Part shown: one piece after another, positions 28,112 through 37,211 of the stretch | Layout: each line of letters starts with the position of its first letter | Position numbering within the stretch: the first letter of the stretch is position 1 | DNA from: Chloroflexi bacterium HGW-Chloroflexi-4 | Lineage (GTDB): Bacteria > Chloroflexota > Anaerolineae > Anaerolineales > Anaerolineaceae | Direction of reading: 5' to 3' | Assembly: GCA_002840715.1 (NCBI GenBank) | Contig: PHBW01000008.1 | Span: forward strand, 1-64,000 | DNA: 64,000 nucleotides | Position numbers and translations under genes: made by a program | The notes under the pieces: model-generated | The model's database searches: none | Seen by the model: the letters and a program-made list of their open reading frames with translations, nothing else | Told to the model about the DNA's origin: nothing

Positions 28112-30121
28112 TTATTTCTCCGCATTTAACAATGATTTGGCATTTTCAACTACGTTCTTGACGGTGAATCCAAATTTTTCCATCAAAATTGGAGCTGGAG
28201 CTGAAGCACCATAACCGTTCATAGCAATAATTTTGCCTAGTGAACCAGCATATTTCTCCCAACCCTGGGCTATGCCGCATTCCACAACCAGGCGAGCCTT
28301 TACTCCAGGGATCAAGACACTGTCTTTATATGCCTGGTCTGTCTTTTCAAACAATTCCCAACTTGGGAAGGAAACCAATCGGACGGTATGACCCGCTTCA
28401 ACGAGTTCCTGAGTAGCCTTGACGATCAAATCTACTTCAGAACCTGAAGCCATCAGAATGATTTCCGGTTGACCTTTTCCAAGATCGGCAAGCACGTATG
28501 CCCCCTTCAAGGTGCCGGCTGCTTGAGCCATCTGACTGCGATCAATAGTAGGCAGGTTCTGTCGAGATAACGCCAACACAGTGGGGCCGTGAGTATTTTC
28601 AACAGCAGCCCGCCATGCCTGAGCAGTCTCATTGGCATCCGCAGGTCTGATGACAGTCAGATTTGGGATGGCGCGCAAAGCAGCCAGATGTTCCACGGGC
28701 TGGTGGGTTGGGCCGTCTTCACCAAGACCAATGCTGTCGTGGGTCATCACCCAAATCGCCTGAAGGTGGGTAAAAGCCCCCACACGAATAGCGCCGCGCA
28801 TGTAATCGGTAAATACCAGGAAGGTCGCCCCAAAAGGAATCAACCCTTTATGATAGGCGATGCCGTTCACCACTGCACCCATGCCGTGTTCCCGCACGCC
28901 AAAATGTAAATACCGTCCAATCGGATTATCGGATTGGAAAGCAGTGGATTCTTTCAACCAGGTGTTGTTTGAAGGCGTCAAATCGGCAGAGCCACCCATC
29001 AATTCAGGCAGGACGGATGCGAGTGCATTTAGGGTTTGTCCTGATGCGACGCGTGAGGCCATGCCTTTTGAATCCGCCGGGAATTCAGGTAAGGAAGATT
29101 CCCATCCAGCAGGCAGTTTGCCCTGCATGCGGCGGGTGAACTCTTTCCCTTCAACAGGATAAGCCTTGGTATAGGCGACCAAAGCGGAATCCCAGGCAGA
29201 TTTGCTGGCAGAACCTTTTTCACCAGTCTTGAGGAAAAACGCCTTTACGTCATCAGGCACCAGAAAACGAGGTTCTTCCGGCCAACCGAGATTTCGCTTC
29301 GCGGCATTTAATTCATCATCACCAGGTGGTTCTCCATGCGCTTTGGAGGTATCCTGACGATTGGGCATGCCGAATCCAATGTGGGTGCGGCAAACAATCA
29401 AAGACGGCCGTGGATCCAGCTTGGCAGCTTTAATGGCGTTGTCAATCTCTTCCACATCGTTGCCATCAGCAACATATGAAACATGCCAGCCATAAGCTTC
29501 AAAACGTTTTCCGCAATCTTCCGAGAAAGACAGCGAAGTTGGGCCGTCAATGGAAATGTGATTATCATCATAACAATAAATGATTTTGCCCAATTTGAGG
29601 TGCCCAGCCAAAGAGGCTGCTTCACTGGCAACACCTTCTTGCAGGTCGCCATCCGTGACGATGCCGTAAACATAATGATCAACGATTTTCTGATCCAGTT
29701 TGTTAAATTCTGCAGCCAGATGGGCTTCGGCGATTGCCATGCCAACCCCGTTTGACAAACCCTGCCCCAATGGACCGGTGGTAGTATCAACACCGGGAGT
29801 GAAACCGTATTCGGGATGCCCTGGGGTATTGGAACCCCACTGGCGGAAATGCTTTAGATCATCCAGCGTTACTTTGAAACCAGTCAAATGAAGCATGCTG
29901 TAAAGCAGCATTGAGCCGTGTCCGCCTGAAAGGATGAAACGATCTCGATCAGCCCAATCAGGGTTCTGAGGATCAAATTTTAAATGTTTCATCCAAATGG
30001 TAAATGCAATCGCGGCCGTGCCCATGGGCAGCCCGGGATGACCTGAATTGGCTTGCTGAACACCGTCCGCGGATAAAAATCTAAGAGTATTAATTGCTTT
30101 ATTTTGAAAATCGTCGTTCAT
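28112..30121 (-). CDS. tkt: Transketolase
   Basis: Thiamine-diphosphate enzyme moving two-carbon units between sugar phosphates. The 669-residue protein has the transketolase motifs [20 protein letters not shown], the ThDP motif [21 protein letters not shown], and the pyrimidine-domain stretch [20 protein letters not shown]. First gene of a tkt-rpiB-talpgi-AhpD operon. A GGAGG site precedes the ATG, and a candidate promoter with a palindrome lies at 30162-30204. Confidence 0.96.
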   Translation of the reverse strand: MNDDFQNKAINTLRFLSADGVQQANSGHPGLPMGTAAIAFTIWMKHLKFDPQNPDWADRDRFILSGGHGSMLLYSMLHLTGFKVTLDDLKHFRQWGSNTPGHPEYGFTPGVDTTTGPLGQGLSNGVGMAIAEAHLAAEFNKLDQKIVDHYVYGIVTDGDLQEGVASEAASLAGHLKLGKIIYCYDDNHISIDGPTSLSFSEDCGKRFEAYGWHVSYVADGNDVEEIDNAIKAAKLDPRPSLIVCRTHIGFGMPNRQDTSKAHGEPPGDDELNAAKRNLGWPEEPRFLVPDDVKAFFLKTGEKGSASKSAWDSALVAYTKAYPVEGKEFTRRMQGKLPAGWESSLPEFPADSKGMASRVASGQTLNALASVLPELMGGSADLTPSNNTWLKESTAFQSDNPIGRYLHFGVREHGMGAVVNGIAYHKGLIPFGATFLVFTDYMRGAIRVGAFTHLQAIWVMTHDSIGLGEDGPTHQPVEHLAALRAIPNLTVIRPADANETAQAWRAAVENTHGPTVLALSRQNLPTIDRSQMAQAAGTLKGAYVLADLGKGQPEIILMASGSEVDLIVKATQELVEAGHTVRLVSFPSWELFEKTDQAYKDSVLIPGVKARLVVECGIAQGWEKYAGSLGKIIAMNGYGASAPAPILMEKFGFTVKNVVENAKSLLNAEK

Positions 30122-30161
30122 GCTTTCCTCCGTAAAATATTCGTAATTTTACCACCTGCAA

Positions 30162-30204
30162 CTTGTAAAAAACGAAAATGAATTGTCAATTATGTCTAGA
30201 CAAT
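30162..30204 (-). promoter_or_regulatory. Candidate transketolase promoter with overlapping palindrome
   Basis: On the minus strand TTGACA (30184-30189) is followed after 16 bases by TACAAG (30162-30167). The palindrome TGTCTAGACA (30193-30202) lies just upstream, and arms ATTGTC (30182-30187) and GACAAT (30199-30204) embrace the -35 box. This looks like a repressor site, but the repressor is unknown. Confidence 0.45.
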
Positions 30205-30392
30205 CATTTTTAATTAAATTTTGATACCTTTATATGATTTCAAGATGATCATGAATAAAATGAAAATGCTTGATGTAGATTTCAAGAGTTCAACCGTGGG
30301 GCTTGTTTGTAAACTGTATTAATCGTATGCAAATTTCATTTCAAATTTAAGATTTTTCAATAATTTTTTTTAAATACAGAAAACAGTTAATC

Positions 30393-30536
30393 ATGTTAAA
30401 ATTTAGGCGCTTCCAAGTCATGATCATGGTCTGGGGGACAATCGCTGTCATGTTTAACAGTCGCGAAAGGTATCTTGTGCCTTCTTGCTCAGGTGCTCAA
30501 AAAAGCATATTATTCTTCAAATCAGGAGTCCATTAA
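30393..30536 (+). promoter_or_regulatory. Leader of tryptophanase with in-frame leader ORF and possible RNA fold
   Basis: A frame of up to 47 codons (ATGs at 30393, 30420, 30426 and 30450) contains one Trp codon (at 30432) and ends TAATG, so its stop overlaps the tnaA start. No good ribosome site is seen for any of the ATGs. AGGCGC (30405-30410) can pair with GTGCCT (30477-30482), enclosing a hairpin 30443-30448/30457-30463. TAAAAT with an upstream TG (30394-30402) could be an extended -10, in which case only the later ATGs are transcribed. It is either a TnaC-like leader peptide or a structured RNA. Confidence 0.4.
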
Positions 30537-31915
30537 TGACCGCTGTTTATCCACCAGAGCCATTCCGTATTAAAGTTGTCGAACCCATCAGGCTTATTCC
30601 CATTGAAGAACGTAGAAAGGCTCTTCAAAACAGCGGATACAACATCTTTGCGTTAAAGGCAAAACATGTCTTTATTGATCTACTCACAGATTCAGGTACA
30701 GGTGCAATGAGTTCCCATCAATGGGCGGCGATTATGGAAGGTGATGAATCCTATGCCGGGGCAAATTCCTATTTGCGGCTTTCGGATGCGGTGGAAAAAG
30801 TATTCGGATTTCATTTATTCGTCCCCACGCACCAGGGCCGAGCGGCAGAGAATATTCTCAGCGCTGTCTTGGTCAAACCGGGGGATTTTGTTCCTTCTAA
30901 CATGCATTTTGATACCACTGATGCAAATATACGTGCGCGCGGCGGACGGGCGACCAATCTGGTGATCGATGATGCCTTTGATCCAAAAAATCTCCATCCA
31001 TTCAAAGGCAATATGGATATCGCCAAGCTTAAAGCATTTATCGTTGAGACAGGTGTTGAGAAAATGCCGCTCGGAATGATCACGGTCACGAACAATGCCG
31101 GCGGCGGTCAGCCAGTTTCAATGGAAAACATCAAGGCGGTGGCTGATACATACCACACCCATGGAATTCCGTTTTATATTGATGCAGCCAGGTACGCCGA
31201 GAATTGTTACTTTATCAAATTGCGTGAACCCGGTTACGAGAATAAATCCACTTTGGAAATTGCCAGAGAAATGTTCTCTTATGCTGATGGTTTTTGCATG
31301 AGCGCCAAAAAAGATGCTATTGTCAACATCGGCGGATTGCTTGCCACAAAAGATGACCTGACGTTTCAAAAACTCAAAAATGAACTTATTTTACGTGAAG
31401 GCTTCCCCACCTACGGCGGATTGGCCGGCCGTGATCTTGATGCCATGGCAGTCGGACTTTGTGAAGGTCTTGATGAAGAATATCTTCATTACCGCCTTGG
31501 ACAAACAGCCTATCTGGCCAACAGGTTAAAAGATGCTGGTGTTCCCATCATTGAACCCCCCGGCGGACATGCCATCTTCATTGATGCGGGAACAATGTTG
31601 CCACACATTCCGCATCATGAATTTCCGGGTCAATCTTTGACCAACGAACTTTATCTGCAAGGTGGAATCCGGGGTTGTGAAATCGGCTCAGTGATGTTTG
31701 CCGCCCCCAACCCTGTCACCGGAGAGATCGTGTATCCCAAGCTGGAGATGGTGCGGCTTGCAATTCCACGCCGGGTATATACACAATCTCATCTCGATTA
31801 TGTCGCCGATATCATTATTAAAATTTCTGAGAAGGCGAATTCATTAAAGGGTTACAAAATTACCTATGCTCCAGAATTGCTCAGGCACTTTACGGCGAAG
31901 TTTGAACCTTTATAG
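30536..31915 (+). CDS. tnaA: Tryptophanase (beta-eliminating lyase)
   Basis: PLP enzyme that cleaves tryptophan to indole, pyruvate and ammonia. The 459-residue protein has the PLP lysine in MSAKKDAIVNIGGLL, DAARYAENCYFIK, and FPTYGGLAGRDLDAMAVGL. Tyrosine phenol-lyase has the same fold, but the substrate-determining arginine seen there as ERG is isoleucine here (GCEIGSV), as in tryptophanase. Start 30536 has GGAG 7 bases upstream; an earlier in-frame codon at 30485 would cover it. No tryptophan permease gene is adjacent. A terminator follows. Confidence 0.88.
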   Translation: MTAVYPPEPFRIKVVEPIRLIPIEERRKALQNSGYNIFALKAKHVFIDLLTDSGTGAMSSHQWAAIMEGDESYAGANSYLRLSDAVEKVFGFHLFVPTHQGRAAENILSAVLVKPGDFVPSNMHFDTTDANIRARGGRATNLVIDDAFDPKNLHPFKGNMDIAKLKAFIVETGVEKMPLGMITVTNNAGGGQPVSMENIKAVADTYHTHGIPFYIDAARYAENCYFIKLREPGYENKSTLEIAREMFSYADGFCMSAKKDAIVNIGGLLATKDDLTFQKLKNELILREGFPTYGGLAGRDLDAMAVGLCEGLDEEYLHYRLGQTAYLANRLKDAGVPIIEPPGGHAIFIDAGTMLPHIPHHEFPGQSLTNELYLQGGIRGCEIGSVMFAAPNPVTGEIVYPKLEMVRLAIPRRVYTQSHLDYVADIIIKISEKANSLKGYKITYAPELLRHFTAKFEPL

Positions 31916-31928
31916 AATTAAATAAATA

Positions 31929-31962
31929 AATGGGCTGTCAAATTGACAGCCCATTTTTTTAC
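31929..31962 (+). terminator. Rho-independent terminator after tnaA
   Basis: Perfect 13-bp arms (31929-31941 and 31945-31957) with an AAT loop, followed by T residues. The reverse strand is AT-rich too, so it may also serve the copper operon ending at 32003. Confidence 0.9.
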
Positions 31963-32002
31963 TTATTCTCGAAATCCCTTTTTCTTCTAGTTTGATTTTT
32001 TG

Positions 32003-32524
32003 TTACCTTTTTCCGCCATCCCAAAGAATGAAGGGCATATTTACAACCACACCAGATTTGGTGAGGGTAAGTTTTCCATCCGATTCCGCTTGAAGAATGT
32101 CACTTTCTGATTTTAATTCAACTGCAGATGCTTCATCCATCCACTTGGTCAAAATAATTTGACGCAGTGGTGAGTAGCCTTCGGTGCCGGGGGGATAATT
32201 AAAGACATCCGGTTGAAAGCCCAAAGGACCCTTGCCAGTCAATCCGTTTTCGAAAACGTATACATTGGCTAATGAAGTTTCAGGAACATCCGCCAAAGAC
32301 GGCACGTAGATCACAGGGGATTTCATCATATTGGTCAATTTTTCAGCTATCCCAGGGTCAGAAGCCTCTGTATGTGTAAAGTAGATTTCTTTTCCCTCAG
32401 CATAGGCTAATCCTGCTGGAACTTGGGCAAAGGAACCGGTGCCCTGAGGTTGTACGTTACAAGCGACCATTACGATAGATAATATCAGGATCGTAAAAGC
32501 TACCATTTTTATTTTGTTGTTCAT
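32003..32524 (-). CDS. Predicted lipoprotein of the copper operon
   Basis: The 173-residue protein has a type II signal peptide with lipobox VMVACN, so it should be anchored outside the membrane by Cys22. The mature part contains YFTHTEASDPGIAEKLTNMM, SPVIYVPSL, VYVFENG and FNYPPGTEGYSPLRQIILTKWMDEA; I cannot assign a function. It follows copA by 23 bases in the csoR-copZ-copA operon, which suggests a role at the surface in copper handling. There are no Met/His-rich stretches typical of copper-storage proteins, so this link rests on position. Confidence 0.75.
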   Translation of the reverse strand: MNNKIKMVAFTILILSIVMVACNVQPQGTGSFAQVPAGLAYAEGKEIYFTHTEASDPGIAEKLTNMMKSPVIYVPSLADVPETSLANVYVFENGLTGKGPLGFQPDVFNYPPGTEGYSPLRQIILTKWMDEASAVELKSESDILQAESDGKLTLTKSGVVVNMPFILWDGGKR

Positions 32525-32547
32525 TAAATTCTCCTCTAAAAAGTCAA

Positions 32548-34974
32548 CTAAATTTTTTTGGTGCGTAGACGAAGGCTGTTGGTTACAACAAAAACACTAC
32601 TAAACGCCATCGCGCCAGCGGCCAACACTGGCACCAGATACCCCAGCGCGGCTGCGGGGATAAGAATAATGTTGTATATGAAAGCCCAAAACAGGTTCTG
32701 TTTGATGGTGGTCATGGTAGCTCGAGAGAGTTGAATTGCCTTGACGGCACCTCGCAAATCACCACTGATCAACACAATGGGGGCAGAAGCCATGGCAACG
32801 TCTGCACCTGTTCCTATGGCAATCCCCACATCGGATTGTGCCAAAGCAGGTGCATCATTGACGCCATCACCCACCATGGCGGTTACAAACCCTTGCGCCT
32901 GAAGCTTCCTGATTTCAGCCGCCTTATCGCCAGGCAGAACTTCAGCGTACACCTGGTCAATGCCAACCTCTCTGGCAATGGCCTGGGCGGTTTGTTTGTT
33001 ATCACCAGTTAGCATGGCGACTTTGATGCCCATTTTGTGAAACTGCCTAATCGCTTCAAAGGAACCTTCTTTGACTGTATCGGCAATCGCTATCGCTCCA
33101 GAGACGACATTATCAATTACAACCAACACGGTTGTTTTACCCTCACCCTGCAGCCTTGAAACATCAGCATCATAGGCCTTGGTATCAAACTGTCGTTCCG
33201 CCAACATCCGTGGACTGCCAACAAGTACCTGCATTCCATCCACCTGGGCTTCGACTCCATGCCCCGCGGTTGCTTTGAAGCCCTGCGGATCTGAGAGCTT
33301 TAGGTCATGATTACCAGCTTCCGCAACGATTGCCTCACCCAACGGGTGTTCAGATCCTTTTTCAACGGATGCTGCCATGCGTAAAATATCATTTTCCTTA
33401 TACTTGTTACTTTTTACGACAATATCAGTAACGGATGGTTGCCCTTTGGTGATGGTACCGGTTTTATCCATTACGATCATTTTCACCTGGCCGGCACGTT
33501 CAAGCGCTTCAGAAGTCTTCAGCAAAACGCCCATTTCTGCACCTCTACCCGTACCAACCATGACGGCTGTGGGCGTTGCCAACCCCATGGCACATGGACA
33601 TGCGATAACCAGAACTGCGACCATCACAATTAAGGCTCGAGTAAATTCACTGACATCAGAGTTAATTGCCAACGGAGGTCCAAAAAACATCCACGCAATG
33701 AAAGTCAAAATTGCGATGCCTATCACGGCAGGTACAAAATAATTGGAAATGCGATCCACCAATTTTTGGATGGGGGCTTTGGAACCTTGTGCTTCTTCAA
33801 CAAGGCGGATTATTTGCGCCAATGCAGTTTCTTTTCCGATTTTTGTAGCTTCAAATTTGATCATCCCCAATTTGTTCAGTGTTGCACCAATGACGCTGGC
33901 ACCTGGACCTTTTTCAACTGGCATGGATTCTCCCGTTAACATAGATTCATCAACTGAAGATCGACCCTCTACGACCACGCCATCCACCGCAATTTTCTCA
34001 CCAGGTTTAACTAGTACCAAGTCACCCACTTGAACATCTTCAACCGCAACTTCCAACTCTAGTCCATTACGAATGATTCTTGCACTTTTTGCTCCCAATC
34101 CCATTAATTTTTTTATGGCTTCACTGGTGCGGCCTTTGGCTTTTACTTCCAACAATTTGCCCAACTTGATCAGCACTATAATCACAGCTGCAGTTTCGAA
34201 GTAAACATGACCTGAAAGCATCCCAAAAGTGACAGGAAGAGAATACAAAAATGCTGCTGAAGTTCCTAGTGACACTAAGACATCCATATTAGCTGAGCCA
34301 TTGCGAAGTGATTTGTATGCTCCCACATAGTATTGCCAGCCCACAAAAAATTGAACTGGAATCGCAAGAACTAGCATGACCCATTTTATCCAAGTTGAAT
34401 GCGAAACTTGCATCGGTAATAAGCCCAGATCACCAGACATGGCAATTATGAAGAGCGGAATTGTAAAAATCAGACCAATTGTCAATTGGCGTTTCTGAAG
34501 ATCAATTTCTTTCTGCCTCGCATTTGCTTCTGCATCTTCAGAATCACCTCCAAATGAAAGCGCTTCAAACCCTGCAGCTGAAATTGCTCGGCGAAGATCT
34601 GATTGGCTTACCAGTGTTGGTATATATTGGAGCTGAACTTTTTCAGTCGTAAAACTTGCTGTCACAGCGCGTACACCTTCTATTGAAGAAAGAGCTTTTT
34701 CCAATCGCCGAGCATCATTATCATCACTCATCCGTTTTATTAATAGATTTGCTTCACCTTCGGCTATTCCATAGCCGGCCCTCTGAACGCGAGCCACTAG
34801 ATCGATTAATGTTGTCGATTGTGGATCATATTCAATGGTTGCTCTTTCACTCGAAAGATTGACTTGTGCAGATTGAACGGCCTTATCTTTTTTAAGGCTT
34901 CGTTCAACAGAGGCTACACAATTTGCACAAGTCATGCCGGTGATCGGCAAGATCACTTGCTTGATTTCACTCAT
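32548..34974 (-). CDS. copA: Copper-exporting P1B-type ATPase CopA
   Basis: Exports Cu(I) from the cytoplasm. In the 808-residue protein, the first heavy-metal domain carries GMTCANC; a second (about 76-140) keeps the fold but lacks CxxC, so only one can bind copper. The membrane metal site is [12 protein letters not shown]. Catalytic motifs are [27 protein letters not shown] and [11 protein letters not shown]. The ATG follows an AGGTTATTT stretch only weakly like a ribosome site, but the gene is 21 bases after copZ. Confidence 0.96.
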   Translation of the reverse strand: MSEIKQVILPITGMTCANCVASVERSLKKDKAVQSAQVNLSSERATIEYDPQSTTLIDLVARVQRAGYGIAEGEANLLIKRMSDDNDARRLEKALSSIEGVRAVTASFTTEKVQLQYIPTLVSQSDLRRAISAAGFEALSFGGDSEDAEANARQKEIDLQKRQLTIGLIFTIPLFIIAMSGDLGLLPMQVSHSTWIKWVMLVLAIPVQFFVGWQYYVGAYKSLRNGSANMDVLVSLGTSAAFLYSLPVTFGMLSGHVYFETAAVIIVLIKLGKLLEVKAKGRTSEAIKKLMGLGAKSARIIRNGLELEVAVEDVQVGDLVLVKPGEKIAVDGVVVEGRSSVDESMLTGESMPVEKGPGASVIGATLNKLGMIKFEATKIGKETALAQIIRLVEEAQGSKAPIQKLVDRISNYFVPAVIGIAILTFIAWMFFGPPLAINSDVSEFTRALIVMVAVLVIACPCAMGLATPTAVMVGTGRGAEMGVLLKTSEALERAGQVKMIVMDKTGTITKGQPSVTDIVVKSNKYKENDILRMAASVEKGSEHPLGEAIVAEAGNHDLKLSDPQGFKATAGHGVEAQVDGMQVLVGSPRMLAERQFDTKAYDADVSRLQGEGKTTVLVVIDNVVSGAIAIADTVKEGSFEAIRQFHKMGIKVAMLTGDNKQTAQAIAREVGIDQVYAEVLPGDKAAEIRKLQAQGFVTAMVGDGVNDAPALAQSDVGIAIGTGADVAMASAPIVLISGDLRGAVKAIQLSRATMTTIKQNLFWAFIYNIILIPAAALGYLVPVLAAGAMAFSSVFVVTNSLRLRTKKI

Positions 34975-34995
34975 TTTGGCTTTCTTGAATAAAGG

Positions 34996-35205
34996 TTATT
35001 TCTTTACCGGATAATTAATTTCAGCCAATAAAGATTCAATGGATTCCGGGGTGGCTGGATTTTCGTAGTCCACAACCACTTCTTTGGTGGCGGCATCTGC
35101 TGAAACAGTTTTCACACCAGCCAATTCGATTAATTCGCTTTTTATTGTGTGAACGCAGTGATTGCAACTAATTGTTGGGACTGAATATTTAACAGTAGTC
35201 ATCAT
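34996..35205 (-). CDS. copZ: Copper chaperone CopZ
   Basis: A 69-residue heavy-metal-associated domain that carries Cu(I) to CopA. The metal site is ISCNHCVHTI (C14, C17) and the fold ends with the typical SLLAEINYPV. Start has AGGAG a few bases upstream; a second ATG immediately follows at 35202. It lies between csoR and copA. Confidence 0.95.
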   Translation of the reverse strand: MMTTVKYSVPTISCNHCVHTIKSELIELAGVKTVSADAATKEVVVDYENPATPESIESLLAEINYPVKK

Positions 35206-35215
35206 TTTCTCCTAT

Positions 35216-35485
35216 TTATAATTTACCGGCGTGCTCATAAATCTCAGCGATTTCTTTTAAAACACGTTCCCGTTCCTGTGGATCATCGCCACGGATGGCA
35301 GTAATAACACAGGAATTCAGGTGCTCATCCAGAATTTGAGTGGTCACCTTATTCAATGCCGCTTGAACAGCCTGAATTTGGCGGATCACATCAATGCAGT
35401 ACTCTCCGTTTTCAACCATTCGTGTAACGCCTTTGATGTGTCCTTCAATGGTTTTTAATCTCAGTATGTTGGATTCATGTTTCAT
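35216..35485 (-). CDS. csoR: Copper-sensing repressor CsoR
   Basis: CsoR represses copper export genes until Cu(I) binds. With start 35485 (AGGAG 4 bases upstream) the protein is 89 residues. The Cu(I) ligands are C30, H55 and C59; their spacing (25, then 4) equals that of the M. tuberculosis prototype C36/H61/C65. The N-terminal helix RLKTIEGHIKGVTRMVE is typical. A longer frame to 35551 has no ribosome site and would cover the operator. It leads the csoR-copZ-copA-lipoprotein operon. Confidence 0.95.
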   Translation of the reverse strand: MKHESNILRLKTIEGHIKGVTRMVENGEYCIDVIRQIQAVQAALNKVTTQILDEHLNSCVITAIRGDDPQERERVLKEIAEIYEHAGKL

Positions 35486-35494
35486 AGCTCTCCT

Positions 35495-35512
35495 ACCCCC
35501 CCCATAGGGGGT
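35495..35512. promoter_or_regulatory. Candidate CsoR operator
   Basis: ACCCCC (35495-35500), a 6-base spacer CCCATA, and GGGGGT (35507-35512) form the G/C-tract inverted repeat typical of CsoR sites. It lies between the -10 box and the csoR ribosome site. Confidence 0.75.
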
Positions 35513-35522
35513 GGGTTTAATA

Positions 35523-35551
35523 AATATATCCTTTTCTGTCTGAAATGTCAA
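35523..35551 (-). promoter_or_regulatory. Promoter of the copper operon
   Basis: Minus-strand TTGACA (35546-35551) and TATATT (35523-35528) with a 17-base spacer. The predicted transcription start falls at the edge of the CsoR operator. Confidence 0.85.
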
Positions 35552-35621
35552 GTTACAAATTTGTTACTTTTATAAGATATATATTGACAGAGAATCAAAA
35601 AAAAACGATACTATACCTGTT

Positions 35622-36362
35622 ATGAGCGAAGATAGACATATATTGGTAAATCAAACCATCTTAATCACCGGAGGTGCAAGACGCCTCGGTAAAGTGATGG
35701 GTTTGGCAGCCGCTCAAAGCGGCGCGGATGTCATCGTTCATCACGCACACTCCCCTGTTGACGCGGAGAATGTGGCAACCCAGATTCGCAACCTGGGAAG
35801 AAAAGCATGGGTACTTGAGGCAGATCTAAACAACCTTGAGCAAACCCAAAAACTCATGCAGATGGCTTTTACACTAGCTCCAGTGAGTGCATTGATTAAT
35901 AATGCAGCCATATTCAAACCAGTTGACCTTGCAAACACAACCATCGAGGATTGGACTGAACATCTTCAAATCAATTTGACGGCACCTTTTCTGCTCAGCC
36001 AGGTATTTGCCGCTAAATATCATGGTGAGAAAGCGGCCAGAATCATAAATATGCTGGATTGGCGTGCATTGAGACCTGGCAGGGATCATTTTCCATATAC
36101 CATCAGCAAATCTGCACTGGCCGCCATGACCAGTTCCATGGCACTTGCACTGGCACCACGAATCATCGTGAACGGTATCGCGCTCGGGGCTATTTTGCCT
36201 CCTGGTGATGAAGATTTTTCACCCGCTTTGATTAAAAATGTACCCATGCAACGTTGGTCCAGGCTTGAAGAGTTAGAAGAATTGATAGTATGGCTGTTAT
36301 CTGCACCTGAATATATCACCGGCGAGATCATCCATCTGGATGGCGGTCGACATTTAGTATAA
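35622..36362 (+). CDS. Short-chain dehydrogenase, pteridine reductase (FolM/PTR1)-like
   Basis: The 246-residue SDR has the NADPH motif TGGARRLGK; Arg at this place is a hallmark of pteridine reductases. It has NNAAIFKP and the catalytic YTISKSAL. The C-terminus GEIIHLDGGRHLV is typical of the family. It is followed by folB and folK, which supports reduction of dihydropteridine or dihydrofolate-type substrates. The message is probably leaderless: TTGACA (35584-35589) and GATACT (35607-35612) place the start within a few bases of the ATG, and no ribosome site is visible. Confidence 0.8.
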   Translation: MSEDRHILVNQTILITGGARRLGKVMGLAAAQSGADVIVHHAHSPVDAENVATQIRNLGRKAWVLEADLNNLEQTQKLMQMAFTLAPVSALINNAAIFKPVDLANTTIEDWTEHLQINLTAPFLLSQVFAAKYHGEKAARIINMLDWRALRPGRDHFPYTISKSALAAMTSSMALALAPRIIVNGIALGAILPPGDEDFSPALIKNVPMQRWSRLEELEELIVWLLSAPEYITGEIIHLDGGRHLV

Positions 36363-36379
36363 AAGTACAGGGAGTTTGG

Positions 36380-36730
36380 ATGGATAAAATTCTGATCAAA
36401 GATTTGTTGATTCGCGGTGTGATTGGTATTTCTGACCGTGAACGTGAACAACCCCAGGATATTCTCGTCAATATTGAAATCTCTGCTGATATTTCCGCAG
36501 CTGGTAAATCGGATAATGTGGAAGATTCAGTGAATTACCGTACCATCGCCAAGAAAGTGCTGGCGCATACCGAATCGATTAAACGCTACACCGTAGAAGC
36601 CCTGGCTGAAGACATAGCCAAACTTTGCCTTGAAGATAAAAAAGTACAATCCGTTTTGGTTCGCGTAGAAAAACCGGGTGCAGTCCGATTCTCCCGCTCG
36701 GTAGGTGTGGAAATTATTCGAGAGCAATAG
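36380..36730 (+). CDS. folB: Dihydroneopterin aldolase FolB
   Basis: Cleaves 7,8-dihydroneopterin to 6-hydroxymethyl-dihydropterin in folate synthesis. The 116-residue protein has DLLIRGVIGISDREREQPQ at the N-terminus and VNYRTIAKKVLAHTES in the middle, both family signatures, and the conserved lysine near the end in VRVEKPGAVRFS. GGGAG precedes the ATG. It follows the SDR by 17 bases and precedes folK by 4. Confidence 0.94.
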   Translation: MDKILIKDLLIRGVIGISDREREQPQDILVNIEISADISAAGKSDNVEDSVNYRTIAKKVLAHTESIKRYTVEALAEDIAKLCLEDKKVQSVLVRVEKPGAVRFSRSVGVEIIREQ

Positions 36731-36734
36731 TCTC

Positions 36735-37208
36735 ATGAATGAAGCCTATATTTTACTGGGGTCGAATATTGAACCTGAGAAAAATATTCTTCTGGCACTT
36801 TCTTATTTGGAGCAACACTTTTTAGTATATGATGTGTCGCACACCTGGCAGACCAAGCCTGTCGGCAGCGATGCTGCAGATTTTTTAAACACCGCTGTCA
36901 TGCTTGAAACTGATCTGGATGCCCACACACTCAAAGAACAATGCCTCTGCCATATCGAGGAATTGCTTGGTCGAGTCAGACAAGAAGACAAAAACGCTCC
37001 CCGCACCATAGATCTGGACATCATCGTGTTTAATGGCAAAGTATTGGATTCCAACCTCTTCCGCTATGCCCACTTAATTCTACCTTTTGCAGAATTACTA
37101 CCGGAATACCTTGATCCCGAAACTGAAAAATCGCTCTATGAACTGGCGGAAGAACAGATTAAATTAAATACAGCCAGGCAACTAAAACACTTGGAATCGT
37201 CGATTTAA
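36735..37208 (+). CDS. folK: 6-hydroxymethyl-dihydropterin pyrophosphokinase FolK
   Basis: Transfers pyrophosphate from ATP to the pterin made by FolB. The 157-residue protein starts MNEAYILLGSNIEPEKNI, has TWQTKPVGS and the metal/ATP signature RTIDLDIIVFNG. The start at 36735 is just after the folB stop; an earlier in-frame codon at 36705 would overlap folB by 26 bases. The gene is convergent with the prenyl synthase, with only 3 bases between stop codons and no visible terminator. Confidence 0.94.
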   Translation: MNEAYILLGSNIEPEKNILLALSYLEQHFLVYDVSHTWQTKPVGSDAADFLNTAVMLETDLDAHTLKEQCLCHIEELLGRVRQEDKNAPRTIDLDIIVFNGKVLDSNLFRYAHLILPFAELLPEYLDPETEKSLYELAEEQIKLNTARQLKHLESSI

Positions 37209-37211
37209 AGG

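Noticed and set aside
30393-30536. A known riboswitch class in the tnaA leader
   Set aside because: The conserved cores I know (TPP, SAM, glycine, preQ1, fluoride, guanidine, THF) do not match; only a generic fold can be suggested.
30536-31915. Tyrosine phenol-lyase as the identity of the beta-eliminating lyase
   Set aside because: The position equivalent to the substrate-binding arginine of tyrosine phenol-lyase is isoleucine (EIG, as in tryptophanase, not ERG).
33377-33742. 121-codon frame antisense to copA
   Set aside because: Opposite strand of the conserved ATPase core; no start signals.
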